A DNA stretch of 64,000 bases. It comes from Comamonas serinivorans (GTDB taxonomy: Bacteria; Pseudomonadota; Gammaproteobacteria; Burkholderiales; Burkholderiaceae_C). Both the position numbers and the translations under genes were made by a program. The stretch covers positions 2,046,001-2,110,000 of the forward strand of contig NZ_CP021455.1 in NCBI RefSeq assembly GCF_002158865.1, read 5' to 3'. Below the pieces are notes generated by a model that saw only the letters and a program-made list of their open reading frames with translations, had not been told where the DNA came from and searched no databases. Shown here in pieces: positions 16,408 to 24,819 of the stretch (the first letter of the stretch is position 1; every line of letters begins with the position of its first letter).

Positions 16408-17616
16408 TCAGGCCACCGCGTCGGATGCAAGCAGCTGCTGCACCGCCTCCGCGTCGTAGCCCAAGTCGGCCAGGATTTCCCGGGAGTGCTGGCCTCGGTG
16501 GGCCGCAGGCCCGGGCAGCTGCCGGGCGCCCTGGCCAAATCGCGCGGCACCCGCTGGCAGGCGCACCCGGCCGACATCGCCGTTGGCCACCTCGCACAGG
16601 CTGGCGTTGTGGACCACCTGCGGGTCGCACAACACCTCCGTCCGGTTGTTGACCCGCCCCACGGGCACGCCATGCGCCATGAGCCGGCGCACGGCCTCGT
16701 CGGTGTCCAGCTCGGCCAGCACCGGGCCCAGTTCGTCGCGCAAGGCCTGGCCGTGGCGCTGCAGGGCGGGCACGCTGGCAAAGCGCGGGTCGTCGGCCAA
16801 CTCGGGCCGGCCCAGGGCCGTGACCAGGCCAACCAGTTCGCTGCGCTGCGGCGTGTTGGTGGTCAGGGCGCCGTTGCGCGTCTTCCAGGGTCGGTGGCTG
16901 GCGCCGAATTCGGGCGCGGGCGGGGGCGCGTCGTCCAGGAAGACGTGGTTGTACATGGCATCGGGCCACTGGAAGGCCAGCGCCGCGTCGAGCATGGCGA
17001 TTTGCACATGCTGGCCGCCGGCGCCGCGCTCGCGCGCCAGCAGGGCCGAGGAGATCGCCTGGGCCGCGGTCAGCGCCGTGAGCTTGTCGCACAGCGTGGT
17101 CGTGACGAGCAGCGGGTCGCTGCCGGCGGGCTGGGCGTGCACGGCGCACATGCCCGACAGGGCCTGGATCACGGCGTCGTAGGCCCGGCCTTCGGCATAG
17201 GGGCCGTCGGGGCCGAACCCGGTGACCGAGGCGTGCACCAGGCCAGGGTTCAGCGCCTCGAGCGCGGCGCGCCCGAAGCCCAGCCGCTCCAGCACCTGGG
17301 GCCGCATGTTCTCGACCAGCACGTCGGCATCGCTCAGCAGCTTGCGCAGCACTTCGCGGCCGCCTTCGGTCTTGAGGTCCAGGGTGATGCAGCGCTTGCC
17401 GCGGTTGGCCGCGACGAACATGGCCGACAGATCGCCCTTGGCCGGGCCGATGCGCCGGCTCGTGTCGCCTTCGGGGGCTTCGACCTTGACGACGTCTGCG
17501 CCCTGGTCGGCCAGCATGCTCACGGCCAGCGGACCGGCCAACATGGTCGAGAGGTCGATCACGCGGATGCCGCGCAGCGGGGCTTTCGGGTCTGCCTTCT
17601 TGGGGTTTTGAGTCAT
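16408..17616 (-). CDS. Class III (family III) CoA-transferase
   Basis: The product has 402 residues and moves CoA between acyl-CoA and a free acid. The start LRGIRVIDLSTMLAGPLAVS (about 14-33) is the characteristic N-terminal block, followed by DQGADVVKVEAPEGDTSRR and ENMRPQVLERLGFG. The AYDAVIQALSGM segment carries the Asp that forms the covalent CoA intermediate in this family. I start at ATG 17616, which shares a base with the upstream stop (TGATG); a GTG lies one codon earlier. It is coupled to the DsbA-type isomerase gene, suggesting a small catabolic module for an organic acid. Confidence 0.85.
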   Translation of the reverse strand: MTQNPKKADPKAPLRGIRVIDLSTMLAGPLAVSMLADQGADVVKVEAPEGDTSRRIGPAKGDLSAMFVAANRGKRCITLDLKTEGGREVLRKLLSDADVLVENMRPQVLERLGFGRAALEALNPGLVHASVTGFGPDGPYAEGRAYDAVIQALSGMCAVHAQPAGSDPLLVTTTLCDKLTALTAAQAISSALLARERGAGGQHVQIAMLDAALAFQWPDAMYNHVFLDDAPPPAPEFGASHRPWKTRNGALTTNTPQRSELVGLVTALGRPELADDPRFASVPALQRHGQALRDELGPVLAELDTDEAVRRLMAHGVPVGRVNNRTEVLCDPQVVHNASLCEVANGDVGRVRLPAGAARFGQGARQLPGPAAHRGQHSREILADLGYDAEAVQQLLASDAVA

Positions 17617-18215
17617 CACCATTCCTTGTGTTGCAGCCAGTGTTCGAGCATGGGCATGCGGTCCACGCCCCAGAAGATCTCGCCGTCGGCGATGAAGGTG
17701 GGCGCGCCCCAGACGCCAGCGGCCATGGCTGCGTCCGTGGCGTCGCGCAACCGGTCCTTGCAGGCCTGGCCGTCGAGTGCCTGTGGCAGGTCGACGAGGT
17801 CGGCACGCGTGGCGACGGCGATGTCCATCAGCGCCTGTGCGTCGCGCGGTGAGTCGCCCAACGCGTGATGGCGGCGAAACACCTCGGCGGCGAAGCGTTT
17901 GGCGGCCTCCGCGTCCTGGTCGTGGATGAGCCAGAAGGCGCGGTCGGCCGCCACGTTGACGAAGGCCGCCGTGTCGCCGGGCGCGTAGGGCACGTCCAGC
18001 CAGCGTGCAAGCCGGCGGATGTCGTGGCGGATGTAGTCGCCCTTGAGCGGCAGCGCCGTGAGCGCCTGCGTCAGGCCCAGCCGGTCTTTCATGACGCTGC
18101 GCATGTGGAAGGCGTGCCAGCGCACGCCGCGGCCGTGGCGCGCGGCCAGGGCCTCGATGCGCGTGGAGGCGATGTAGCCGTAGGGCGAAAAGAAGTCGAA
18201 GTAGAAGTCGAGCAT
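17616..18215 (-). CDS. DsbA-family isomerase, 2-hydroxychromene-2-carboxylate isomerase-like
   Basis: A 199-residue protein starting MLDFYFDFFSPYGYIASTRI. The thioredoxin-fold active site is S-P-Y rather than C-x-x-C, as in glutathione-dependent 2-hydroxychromene-2-carboxylate isomerases of aromatic degradation. Near the end, WGAPTFIADGEIFWGVDRMP is the cis-Pro loop and C-terminal signature of the same group. It overlaps the CoA-transferase start. The real substrate is not visible. Confidence 0.8.
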   Translation of the reverse strand: MLDFYFDFFSPYGYIASTRIEALAARHGRGVRWHAFHMRSVMKDRLGLTQALTALPLKGDYIRHDIRRLARWLDVPYAPGDTAAFVNVAADRAFWLIHDQDAEAAKRFAAEVFRRHHALGDSPRDAQALMDIAVATRADLVDLPQALDGQACKDRLRDATDAAMAAGVWGAPTFIADGEIFWGVDRMPMLEHWLQHKEW

Positions 18216-18358
18216 GGCAACCGCGCAGTGTGTCCTGCGTGCTCGAATGGCTCAATGGCAACTTTCGTCAGCCACCATGGCCGATTTCGACAACCGTGAC
18301 GCGCTGGCCCGGCGCGCCGGGCCGCTGCCAGGGCATCAGGCCGGGCGCAGGGGCGGCC

Positions 18359-19372
18359 TCACTGGTGTGCCAGCCGGTACTCGCCGGGCGCCACGCCGGT
18401 CCACTGCTTGAAGGCGCGCTGGAAGGTGCTGGATTCGGAGAAGCCCAGCCGATGCGCGATCTGGGGCAGGGTCAGCTCGGGCTGGGCCAGGTACTCGATC
18501 GCGGCATCGCGGCGCAGCCCCTCCTTGATGCTACGGTAGCCCTGGCCTTCGCTGAGCAGACGGCGCCGCAGCGTCTGCGGCGTCATCGCCAGGGCGCTTG
18601 CAATCGCCTCCTGCGAGGGCATCTCACCCGCCAGATGGGCGCGCAACTGGCGGCGGATGCGCTCGGTGACGCTCGATGCGTCGCGGTAACGCACCAGCAG
18701 GTTGCCGGGCGCGTGCCGCAGAAATTCGGCCAGGCTGTCCTCGGTCTGCACCACCGGCAAGGCCAGCCAGCGCCGGTCCATGCTCCAGCCGACGGTGTCG
18801 CTCAGCGTGCCCTGCACGGGCGCCTGCAGCACCGAGCCGGCGTCGCGGAGCTCGGCTGCCACGGCGGCGGGGTACTCCAGGGCCACCAACGGCAGGCGAC
18901 GCGCCACCAGCCACGAGCCCAGGCCGTGCGCGAAGAAGATGAAGGTGCGTTGCGCCTGTGCCAGGGCCACATCCACCGGTGTGCGGGAGCCGATGCGCAG
19001 GTGCGCCAGCTCGCCGTGCACCACCAGCCGGGGGACGAGCTCGTGCATCAGCAGGCGATGGTGGCGCAGCCCCAGCGTCAGCGCGTCACCCAGCGTGCGT
19101 GCGCCCAGCATCAGCCGGCAGCACTGGGTGAAACTGCCCAGCGGCAGCGGCGTGGACGAGAGCCCCCACAGCTCGTCGCGCAGCACGCGCCTCAGGCGCG
19201 CCAGCAAGCGCGCGTACTGGTCTTGGCTGACGCGGGCCAGCGGCGAAGCGAGCAGCGCTTGCGAAAGGCCCACATGCGCCAGTATCGGCTGGATGTCGAA
19301 ACCCTGGCGACGAGCACCCAGCAATACCCGGTTCACATGCGCGGTGGGGATGGTGTGCTGGGTGTTGTGCAT
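18359..19372 (-). CDS. AraC-family transcriptional regulator
   Basis: The product has 337 residues, starting at MHNTQHTIPTAHVNRVLLGA. Residues about 15-200 form the helical ligand-sensing domain of the arabinose-binding-N/OruR type of AraC protein. The C-terminal 100 residues contain two helix-turn-helix units with ALAMTPQTLRRRLLSEGQGY and IAHRLGFSESSTFQRAFKQW. It lies upstream of the DsbA/CoA-transferase/Bug genes on the same strand with a 143-base gap, so it probably controls them. The inducer is unknown. Confidence 0.85.
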   Translation of the reverse strand: MHNTQHTIPTAHVNRVLLGARRQGFDIQPILAHVGLSQALLASPLARVSQDQYARLLARLRRVLRDELWGLSSTPLPLGSFTQCCRLMLGARTLGDALTLGLRHHRLLMHELVPRLVVHGELAHLRIGSRTPVDVALAQAQRTFIFFAHGLGSWLVARRLPLVALEYPAAVAAELRDAGSVLQAPVQGTLSDTVGWSMDRRWLALPVVQTEDSLAEFLRHAPGNLLVRYRDASSVTERIRRQLRAHLAGEMPSQEAIASALAMTPQTLRRRLLSEGQGYRSIKEGLRRDAAIEYLAQPELTLPQIAHRLGFSESSTFQRAFKQWTGVAPGEYRLAHQ

Positions 19373-19636
19373 GGGTGGGACCAGGGGTCGCGGAGCTGAC
19401 CGAATTTTGACTGCGCCGGCGGATGAGCGGCCTGGGCAAGGTCGCCCGGGAGGGGTGCGCGGGCTTGCGTGTGGCGGCCAGACGCGACCGCTGAATGGGC
19501 TGGCGCGGGCCTGGAACGTGCAGTGAATGGGCCACGAATGGCTTGTACGCACGTCAAGCCAGGGATGTGGGGTGGATTGGGAAGCGGGTTGCGCAGGCCG
19601 CGACGTGAACACCGTGGACGGATGCCCGGTGTGGGG

Positions 19637-20128
19637 TCAGCGCGTCGACCTGCGGCTGCGGGCGGCGCCCAGCGCCAGACCGGCCGCGAACAGCAGGTAG
19701 ACCCCCACCAGCGCCGAGCGTGACAGGTGGTGTTCAAACCCGGGCGTCAGGCGCTTGGGGATGCAGTTGAAGTCCACCACCCAGGCCACGGCGCTGGTGG
19801 CCAATGATCCGCCGGCGATGGTGACAGTATGGCTGGCACACCGATTGTTTGTCATCGCAAAAGCGTGGATACCTGACCACCAGATCGACGCACCATGGTG
19901 AATGGCATACCCGAGTGCCGTGTGCCGGCCCGTGAAGCCGTATTGCCGGAAGGCGGCATTGCCCCAGCGCCAGTGGCCGACCGCATTCAGCGGGGCGGCC
20001 GTGCTGCGGACCTCCCGGTGCCCGGCCCACACCAGGGCCGCCGCCGACAGCACGCTGGCCAGCGTGCCTGCCAGCAAGGCCTCGCGAAGTACGCGGGTGC
20101 AAGGTGTCTGCGGTTGCGGGGCGGTCAT
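19637..20128 (-). CDS. Hypothetical small membrane protein, interrupted by a 46-bp dyad element in frame
   Basis: A 163-residue protein beginning MTAPQPQTPCTRVLREALLA. Hydrophobic helices lie at about 15-35, 65-80, 98-113 and 136-155, with an Arg-rich end (GAARSRRSTR). I do not recognise a named family. The dyad element at 19827-19872 falls inside the gene and encodes about 16 residues (GIHAFAMTNNRCASHT) without breaking the frame. That stretch is polar and Asn/Cys-rich, unlike the rest. Confidence 0.6.
   Translation of the reverse strand: MTAPQPQTPCTRVLREALLAGTLASVLSAAALVWAGHREVRSTAAPLNAVGHWRWGNAAFRQYGFTGRHTALGYAIHHGASIWWSGIHAFAMTNNRCASHTVTIAGGSLATSAVAWVVDFNCIPKRLTPGFEHHLSRSALVGVYLLFAAGLALGAARSRRSTR
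19827..19872 (+). repeat. 46-bp dyad element, copy 2 (inside a coding sequence)
   Basis: GTATG at 1-5, CCGAT at 15-19, ATCGC at 28-32, ATAC at 43-46, with the same offsets as the intergenic copies. The inner arms are weaker than average, so this copy is less certain. Confidence 0.55.
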
Positions 20129-20378
20129 GGGCTGCCTGGAGTTCGGGTCGAGGCATTGCAGTATGGAGCGACCCGCACCCGGCGCCTGCAGGTGTGTCCC
20201 GAACGCTGGCGGCTGGCGGGGACGCCCCGGCACGCTTGACGGAGGTTTGAAAAGCCTACGGAAGAAATTGCCAGCCTGTGGGTGATCCGGACACCCGCGG
20301 GGCGTGAAGGGGTGCAGGCACAGCCCTTGCCAGGGGAAGTGGCCGAAGCTTTTTTCGGTTCACTCGATGGAGCAGACC

Positions 20379-20612
20379 ATGACCCAGCAAACCCGCCATG
20401 ACCAGAAACCGCAGGACAACGCGCAACAAGCGCAGCAACAAGGCAACCCGCAGCAAGATCCCAAGGGCGGCCAGCAGCAACAGGACCAAAAGGGCGGCCA
20501 GCAGCAACAGGACCAAAAGGGCGGCCAGCAGCAACAGGATCAGAAGAGCAGCCAACGCGGCCAGGAGAATCAGGCCAACAACAACCGCAACCCAGGCGGG
20601 CAGCAGCGTTGA
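20379..20612 (+). CDS. Small glutamine-rich disordered protein with tandem repeats
   Basis: The product has 77 residues. I choose the ATG at 20379, with GGAG 6 bases upstream; an ATG four codons earlier (20367) lacks a ribosome site. The protein is almost entirely Gln, Asp, Lys, Gly and Asn, with three copies of GGQQQQDQK encoded by 27-base repeats. There is no signal peptide, helix motif or cysteine. Such hydrophilic low-complexity proteins are often stress-related, but nothing shows the function here. The repeat may expand and contract. Confidence 0.55.
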   Translation: MTQQTRHDQKPQDNAQQAQQQGNPQQDPKGGQQQQDQKGGQQQQDQKGGQQQQDQKSSQRGQENQANNNRNPGGQQR

Positions 20613-21067
20613 AGGTGTCGGCGGCTTGGCCTTGGCCAAGACGCTTTTTTTGACGGGCATGCGGTGTCCACGGTGCCGCCTCCCAGAGACATTGACCGGG
20701 GACAGGTCATGGCCGATCGGGATGTCTCGACGCGTGGCCCTTGAGTCCGCACGACCCAGCGCACACCACGCGCGCTCCATGTCATGGGCTTGAGCATCGG
20801 TGGCCGAGGGTTCGCCGACCGTTGGTGCGGAAAGCGGGGCGAGCTGGACTGGCCGCCGCGTCTCGCCATTGCTCACGCGCTTCCACGCCTATGCTGGGTG
20901 GATGAGCCCCTCGCGGTGCCGGGCGCGTCGCATGAGGCTTCAGGGGCCGCGTACAGCGTGTACCCCGGCAGTGATCGTCGCCCCGCGGCCAACACCGCGT
21001 TGCCTCTCGGAACGTCAGGCGGTGGACCGGCGCCTGTTCTTCAGCCGGGATGGAGCCCGCTGCCGCT
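20613..21067. other. Gene-free stretch
   Basis: Open frames exist on both strands but have no family resemblance, ribosome site or consistent codon pattern. I see no repeat or hairpin of note. Confidence 0.5.
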
Positions 21068-21571
21068 TCACGCCCCAGGCTTGTTGCGCAGACCGGCGAC
21101 GAGTTTGGTCAGCAGGTCATTCAATTGCCCTTGCTCCTGGGCGTTCAGCGACGCCAGGGCTTGCTGCTCATTGGCCACGTGAAGCGGCAGCACGTGGTCG
21201 ATGAGCGCCCGCCCGGCGGGCGTCAGCCGCACCAGCACGCTGCGCCGGTCGTTTGGCGCCGGCACCCGCTCGATCAGGCCCTTGCGCTCGATGCGGTCGA
21301 GCCGGCTGGTCATGGCGCCCGACGACAGCATCAACCCCTCATGCAGCGCCTTGGGTGTCAACGCGTACGGCTCGCCCGAGCGCCGCAGGGTGGCGATGAC
21401 ATCGAACTCCCCGTTCTGCAGCTCGAACTGCGCGGCCAGCGGCGCGAACCAGTGCCGATCCAGCAGGTGGACGGCTTCGAGCAGCCGGCCCACCAAGGCC
21501 ATGACGTGGGCGTCGAGGTCGGCGCGTTCGCGCGTCCACTGTTCTTCTGCACGGTGTGCGCGGTCTGACAT
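21068..21571 (-). CDS. MarR-family transcriptional regulator
   Basis: A 167-residue protein with the winged-helix core of MarR repressors. FDVIATLRRSGEPYALTPKA leads into LMLSSGAMTSRLDRIERKGL (recognition helix) and the wing ERVPAPNDRRSVLVRLTPAG with the usual D-R-R. MarR proteins bind palindromes in divergent promoters and are released by small phenolic or drug ligands. It is divergent from the MFS transporter gene 106 bases away, and a TTGATATCAA dyad lies between. Confidence 0.9.
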   Translation of the reverse strand: MSDRAHRAEEQWTRERADLDAHVMALVGRLLEAVHLLDRHWFAPLAAQFELQNGEFDVIATLRRSGEPYALTPKALHEGLMLSSGAMTSRLDRIERKGLIERVPAPNDRRSVLVRLTPAGRALIDHVLPLHVANEQQALASLNAQEQGQLNDLLTKLVAGLRNKPGA

Positions 21572-21647
21572 GGTTGGCTTGATGTGAAGTTACTTGACTT
21601 GGTGGCAATGTTAAGGCCTTGCCGCAACACAACGAGGTGAATATGAT

Positions 21648-21657
21648 TTGATATCAA
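21648..21657. promoter_or_regulatory. Candidate MarR operator
   Basis: TTGATATCAA is a perfect dyad 21 bases upstream of the MFS start and within the divergent promoter region. The flanking bases extend it toward the TTGATATCAAGAT form common to MarR sites. Confidence 0.5.
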
Positions 21658-21677
21658 GATACTTTTGATGAAGATAA

Positions 21678-22862
21678 ATGACTGTTCAAAGCCGCTCGTG
21701 GCTCGTCGCCCTCGCCGTCGTGTGCGTGGCCCTCAACCTTCGTCCCGCGCTGGCGGCGATTGGCCCGCTGCTGGACATGATCGAAGCCGCAACCGGTCTC
21801 TCGCACACCCAGGCGGGCCTGCTGACCACCTTGCCGGTGTTTGCCATGGGGTTTGTGGGCGTGTGGGGCATGCGCATCCGCCAGGGGCTGGACGAACGCC
21901 GGGGCATCTGTGTGGGTCTGGCGCTGGTGTTCATCGCGTGTGCGGGCCGCGCCGTGGCAATGGGCACGCTGGGGCTGGTGGCCACGGCGCTCGTGGCCGG
22001 TGTGGGCATTGCGTGGGTGCAGGTGGTGGTCCCGGCGTTCATCAAGCGGCGGTTTGCGGCGGATGCCGGGCGGGTTTTCGCGCTCTACACGACCGGCATC
22101 ATGGCGGGCGCGGCGTTCGCTGCGGCGTCGGCAGCGGGACTGGCCAGCAGGCTGGGCTGGACGGGGGCTCTGGCTGTCTGGGCCGTGCCGGCCTTGCTGG
22201 GCATGCCGGTGTGGTGGCTGGCCACGCGGGGGGCCACCGCGCCGGTCACCGTCCGCGCTGCCGCAGCAGAAGTGGTCAGGCCCGCCTTCTGGCGCCATCG
22301 CCGTGCCTGGGCCTTGATGGCGTTCTTCGGCATCAGCACGGGGGCCTACACCCTGGTGCTGGCGTGGCTGCCCCCGTACTACACGGGGCTGGGCTGGCAC
22401 CCCGCTGCGGCGGGGTTTCTGCTCGGGGGCCTGACGCTGGCGGAGGTCATCGTCGGCTTGGCCGTGTCGGCCTGGATCGATCGATGGCCGGATCGGCGCA
22501 AGCCACTGGCTGCCGCGTTGGCGGCCCTGATCGTTGGCCTGGTGTGCCTGCTGGTGGCGCCGCTGTCGCTGGCGCTGCCCGCCTGCCTGTTGTTGGGCAT
22601 CGGCATTGGGGCGCTGTTTCCCTTGTCCTTGATCGTCACGCTGGACCACATCGACGACCCGGCTCAAGCGGGGATGCTGACGGCCTTCGTTCAAGGTGGC
22701 GGCTACATGCTGGCCAGCCTCATGCCCTTGCTGGCTGGTGTGTTGCGGGATCGGTTTGCAGACCTCAGCCATGCCTGGCTGGTCATGCTCGTCGGCGCCC
22801 TGGCGCTGCTGGTGCTCTGCACACGCTTTGCGCCGGCGAGCTACCACCGGATGCAGGCGTGA
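21678..22862 (+). CDS. MFS transporter, CynX/NimT-like
   Basis: The product has 394 residues and about twelve hydrophobic segments. It opens WLVALAVVCVALNLRPALAA and IGPLLDMIEAATGLSHTQAG, the start typical of the CynX/NimT group, which includes cyanate and 2-nitroimidazole transporters. The central loop is short, and the second half (ALMAFFGISTGAYTLVLAWL onward) repeats the fold. It is divergent from the MarR regulator, the usual arrangement for an efflux pump induced by its substrate. The substrate is unknown. Confidence 0.85.
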   Translation: MTVQSRSWLVALAVVCVALNLRPALAAIGPLLDMIEAATGLSHTQAGLLTTLPVFAMGFVGVWGMRIRQGLDERRGICVGLALVFIACAGRAVAMGTLGLVATALVAGVGIAWVQVVVPAFIKRRFAADAGRVFALYTTGIMAGAAFAAASAAGLASRLGWTGALAVWAVPALLGMPVWWLATRGATAPVTVRAAAAEVVRPAFWRHRRAWALMAFFGISTGAYTLVLAWLPPYYTGLGWHPAAAGFLLGGLTLAEVIVGLAVSAWIDRWPDRRKPLAAALAALIVGLVCLLVAPLSLALPACLLLGIGIGALFPLSLIVTLDHIDDPAQAGMLTAFVQGGGYMLASLMPLLAGVLRDRFADLSHAWLVMLVGALALLVLCTRFAPASYHRMQA

Positions 22863-22977
22863 GGGAGGAGCGCCCCATCCGCGCGGGTTCGGCGAAGGGT
22901 GGGGGCGCTTGGGCTGACGCGCCCGTCAGCATCGTTGATGCCTGAGTGTGGTCGAAGCAGCACGAAGCAGATGGGCA

Positions 22978-23023
22978 GTATGGTGATAGGTCGATGATTC
23001 ATGAATCGAAAATATGGGTATAC
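22978..23023 (+). repeat. 46-bp dyad element, copy 3
   Basis: GTATG at the left, TCGAT/ATCGA inner arms shifted by one base, and a GTATACC right end. It lies between the convergent MFS and SRPBCC genes. Confidence 0.7.
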
Positions 23024-23094
23024 CTCGTGAATTTTGAAGGGTGACTGAGCACGCCCAAGCCCCGAGACGCCACCCACAGCGCTGAGGGGCCGCC

Positions 23095-23544
23095 TCAGGG
23101 CGCCTGCTGCAGGTCGGGCTCCACGAGTTTGGCCAGTTTGCGCAGGCACTCTTGCCAGCCCAGGTGACAGGCTTCGGGCGGAATCGGGTCGGGGATGCCC
23201 TGCTGTTCGATGCGAACTTCGGTGCCGACCGACACGGCGGTGAGGTCGACCGTGACCTTGAGCTCGCCCGGCAGGGCCGGGTCGTCGAAGCGATCGGTGT
23301 AGACCAGACGTCGCCCCGGCACCAGCTCCAGGTAGGTGCCGCCGAAGCCGTGGCTGTCGCCGGTGGTGAAGTTGCGGAAGGACATGCGGTGGGCGCCGCC
23401 CACCCGGGCGTCCAGTTCGTGCACCGTGCAGGTGTAGCCGTTGGGGGGCAGCCAGCTGGCGATGGCGTCGGCCTCCAGGAAGGCGCGGTACAGCTTGTCG
23501 GGTGGGGCGGTGAACACGCGGTGCAGGTGGATGGTGCTGGGCAT
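23095..23544 (-). CDS. SRPBCC (AHSA1-like) domain protein
   Basis: A 149-residue single-domain protein. IHLHRVFTAPPDKLYRAFLE followed by ASWLPPNGYTCTVHELDARV is the N-terminal signature of START-like AHSA1/SRPBCC proteins. The C-terminal helix (GWQECLRKLAKLVEP) closes the hydrophobic cavity. These proteins bind small hydrophobic molecules or act as co-chaperone-like factors. It follows the DJ-1-type gene by 12 bases on the same strand, so both are probably co-transcribed. Confidence 0.85.
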   Translation of the reverse strand: MPSTIHLHRVFTAPPDKLYRAFLEADAIASWLPPNGYTCTVHELDARVGGAHRMSFRNFTTGDSHGFGGTYLELVPGRRLVYTDRFDDPALPGELKVTVDLTAVSVGTEVRIEQQGIPDPIPPEACHLGWQECLRKLAKLVEPDLQQAP

Positions 23545-23556
23545 GGGGCCTCCGGT

Positions 23557-24723
23557 TCAGGGTTGACGGGTGGCAGCGGGCAGTGGGTATTCCAGCTGCA
23601 TGGCCACCACCTCGGTGGTGCGCCGGCCATGGCGCTCGCCGATGGCCTGCAGGGTGAGGTCGAGCGAGCGCTGGGGCGGCTGGTCAGGATAGGTCGAGAT
23701 GCGGCGCTCTGCAGGCCAGTCGTTGGTGACCTGGTCGGGGACGATGCGCACGCCGTGTCGGCTGGTCACGGCTTGGCTGGCCGCGGCAAAGCTGGTCACG
23801 CGCGAGCGGTAGGTGCGGGACCAGGCATCGGCCGCCAGGGCCAGCGACACCTCGTCCATGCCGGATGCCAGCGCCACGCCCAGGCGTTCATGGCGCCACA
23901 GCGCCAGGCGGTTGCGCATCACCGTCTGTGCAAAGTCGCGCGTGAGCCGAAAGGCCCCGCTGTCGTGCCGCGTGTCCCAGGGTGCGTGGCCGAGGTCGCG
24001 TGCGAGGGCTTGAGCCTTGTCGGGGCCGGCGATGGCGTCGACCAGGGCCAGCATCATGGGCATGGAGGCCGTGATGCCCGTGGTGGTGGTCACGCCGGCG
24101 TCTGCCACCAGGCGCCGGTCGGCCACGTAGTGGATCGAGGGGTGCTGTGCCTGCAGGTCGCGCCGGAAGAACCAGTGCGTGGTGGCGCGCTTGCCGTCAA
24201 GCAGGCCCGCGGCGGCCACCACCTTGGCGCCGGCGCAGATGCCGATGATGCGGGCGCCCTTGCGGGCCTGGCCGCGCAGCCAGGCCATCACGGCGGGGTC
24301 GTCGTCGCGGCTCATGGCCGGCACGATGACGTAGTCGGCGCCGTCCGGATGCGCGGTGTCGAAGGCCTGCACCGTGGCATCGGGCATCACGCGCAGGGCT
24401 GGGTACAGCTGCACCGGGCCTGGGCCGGTTGCCAGCATGACGACATCGGCCACGTCGGCCCGGCGCAAGATGCCCGTGGGCATCAGGTAGTCTGTGGTCT
24501 CGGTGGCGTCGTTGAGGCCAACCACGGCGATCAGCGGCCGGGCGCGCCCGCTGTGCGGAGCCGGCGCCAGCGCCTGGCGCAGGGCCATGGTTTCGGCCTG
24601 GGGAATGGGTGGCCCATCGCTGCGAGCAGCCCGGGTGGCGGGCAGGCTGAACAGCCAGCACCCCAGGGCCAGCGCGGCCAGCGCCAGCACGGCGGCGCCC
24701 CCGATCAACCAGCGTGTGTTCAT
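23557..24723 (-). CDS. Membrane-anchored DJ-1/PfpI (GATase1-like) protein
   Basis: The product has 388 residues, starting at MNTRWLIGGAAVLALAALAL behind AGGAGAACACC. One N-terminal membrane helix (4-27) is followed by a DJ-1/PfpI domain at about 60-240. The nucleophile elbow is ARIIGICAGAKVVAAAGLLD with Cys, and KRATTHW follows. The C-terminal 140 residues have no motif I know. Similar domains form the sensor half of GlxA regulators, and a GlxA-type regulator is divergently encoded next door. The two may act on the same signal, but this is inference. Confidence 0.8.
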   Translation of the reverse strand: MNTRWLIGGAAVLALAALALGCWLFSLPATRAARSDGPPIPQAETMALRQALAPAPHSGRARPLIAVVGLNDATETTDYLMPTGILRRADVADVVMLATGPGPVQLYPALRVMPDATVQAFDTAHPDGADYVIVPAMSRDDDPAVMAWLRGQARKGARIIGICAGAKVVAAAGLLDGKRATTHWFFRRDLQAQHPSIHYVADRRLVADAGVTTTTGITASMPMMLALVDAIAGPDKAQALARDLGHAPWDTRHDSGAFRLTRDFAQTVMRNRLALWRHERLGVALASGMDEVSLALAADAWSRTYRSRVTSFAAASQAVTSRHGVRIVPDQVTNDWPAERRISTYPDQPPQRSLDLTLQAIGERHGRRTTEVVAMQLEYPLPAATRQP

Positions 24724-24819
24724 GGTGTTCTCCTGCGTGGGCGGCGCTGCGGGGCGGGCCGCCCTGTGTGAACGATCAGACACAGGTTAGCGGCCCAACC
24801 CCTGGCGCGAAGGACAAAG

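Noticed and set aside
20161..20206. GCAGTATGG near 20161, like the left end of a dyad element
   Set aside because: No ATAC 42 bases downstream and no inner dyad.
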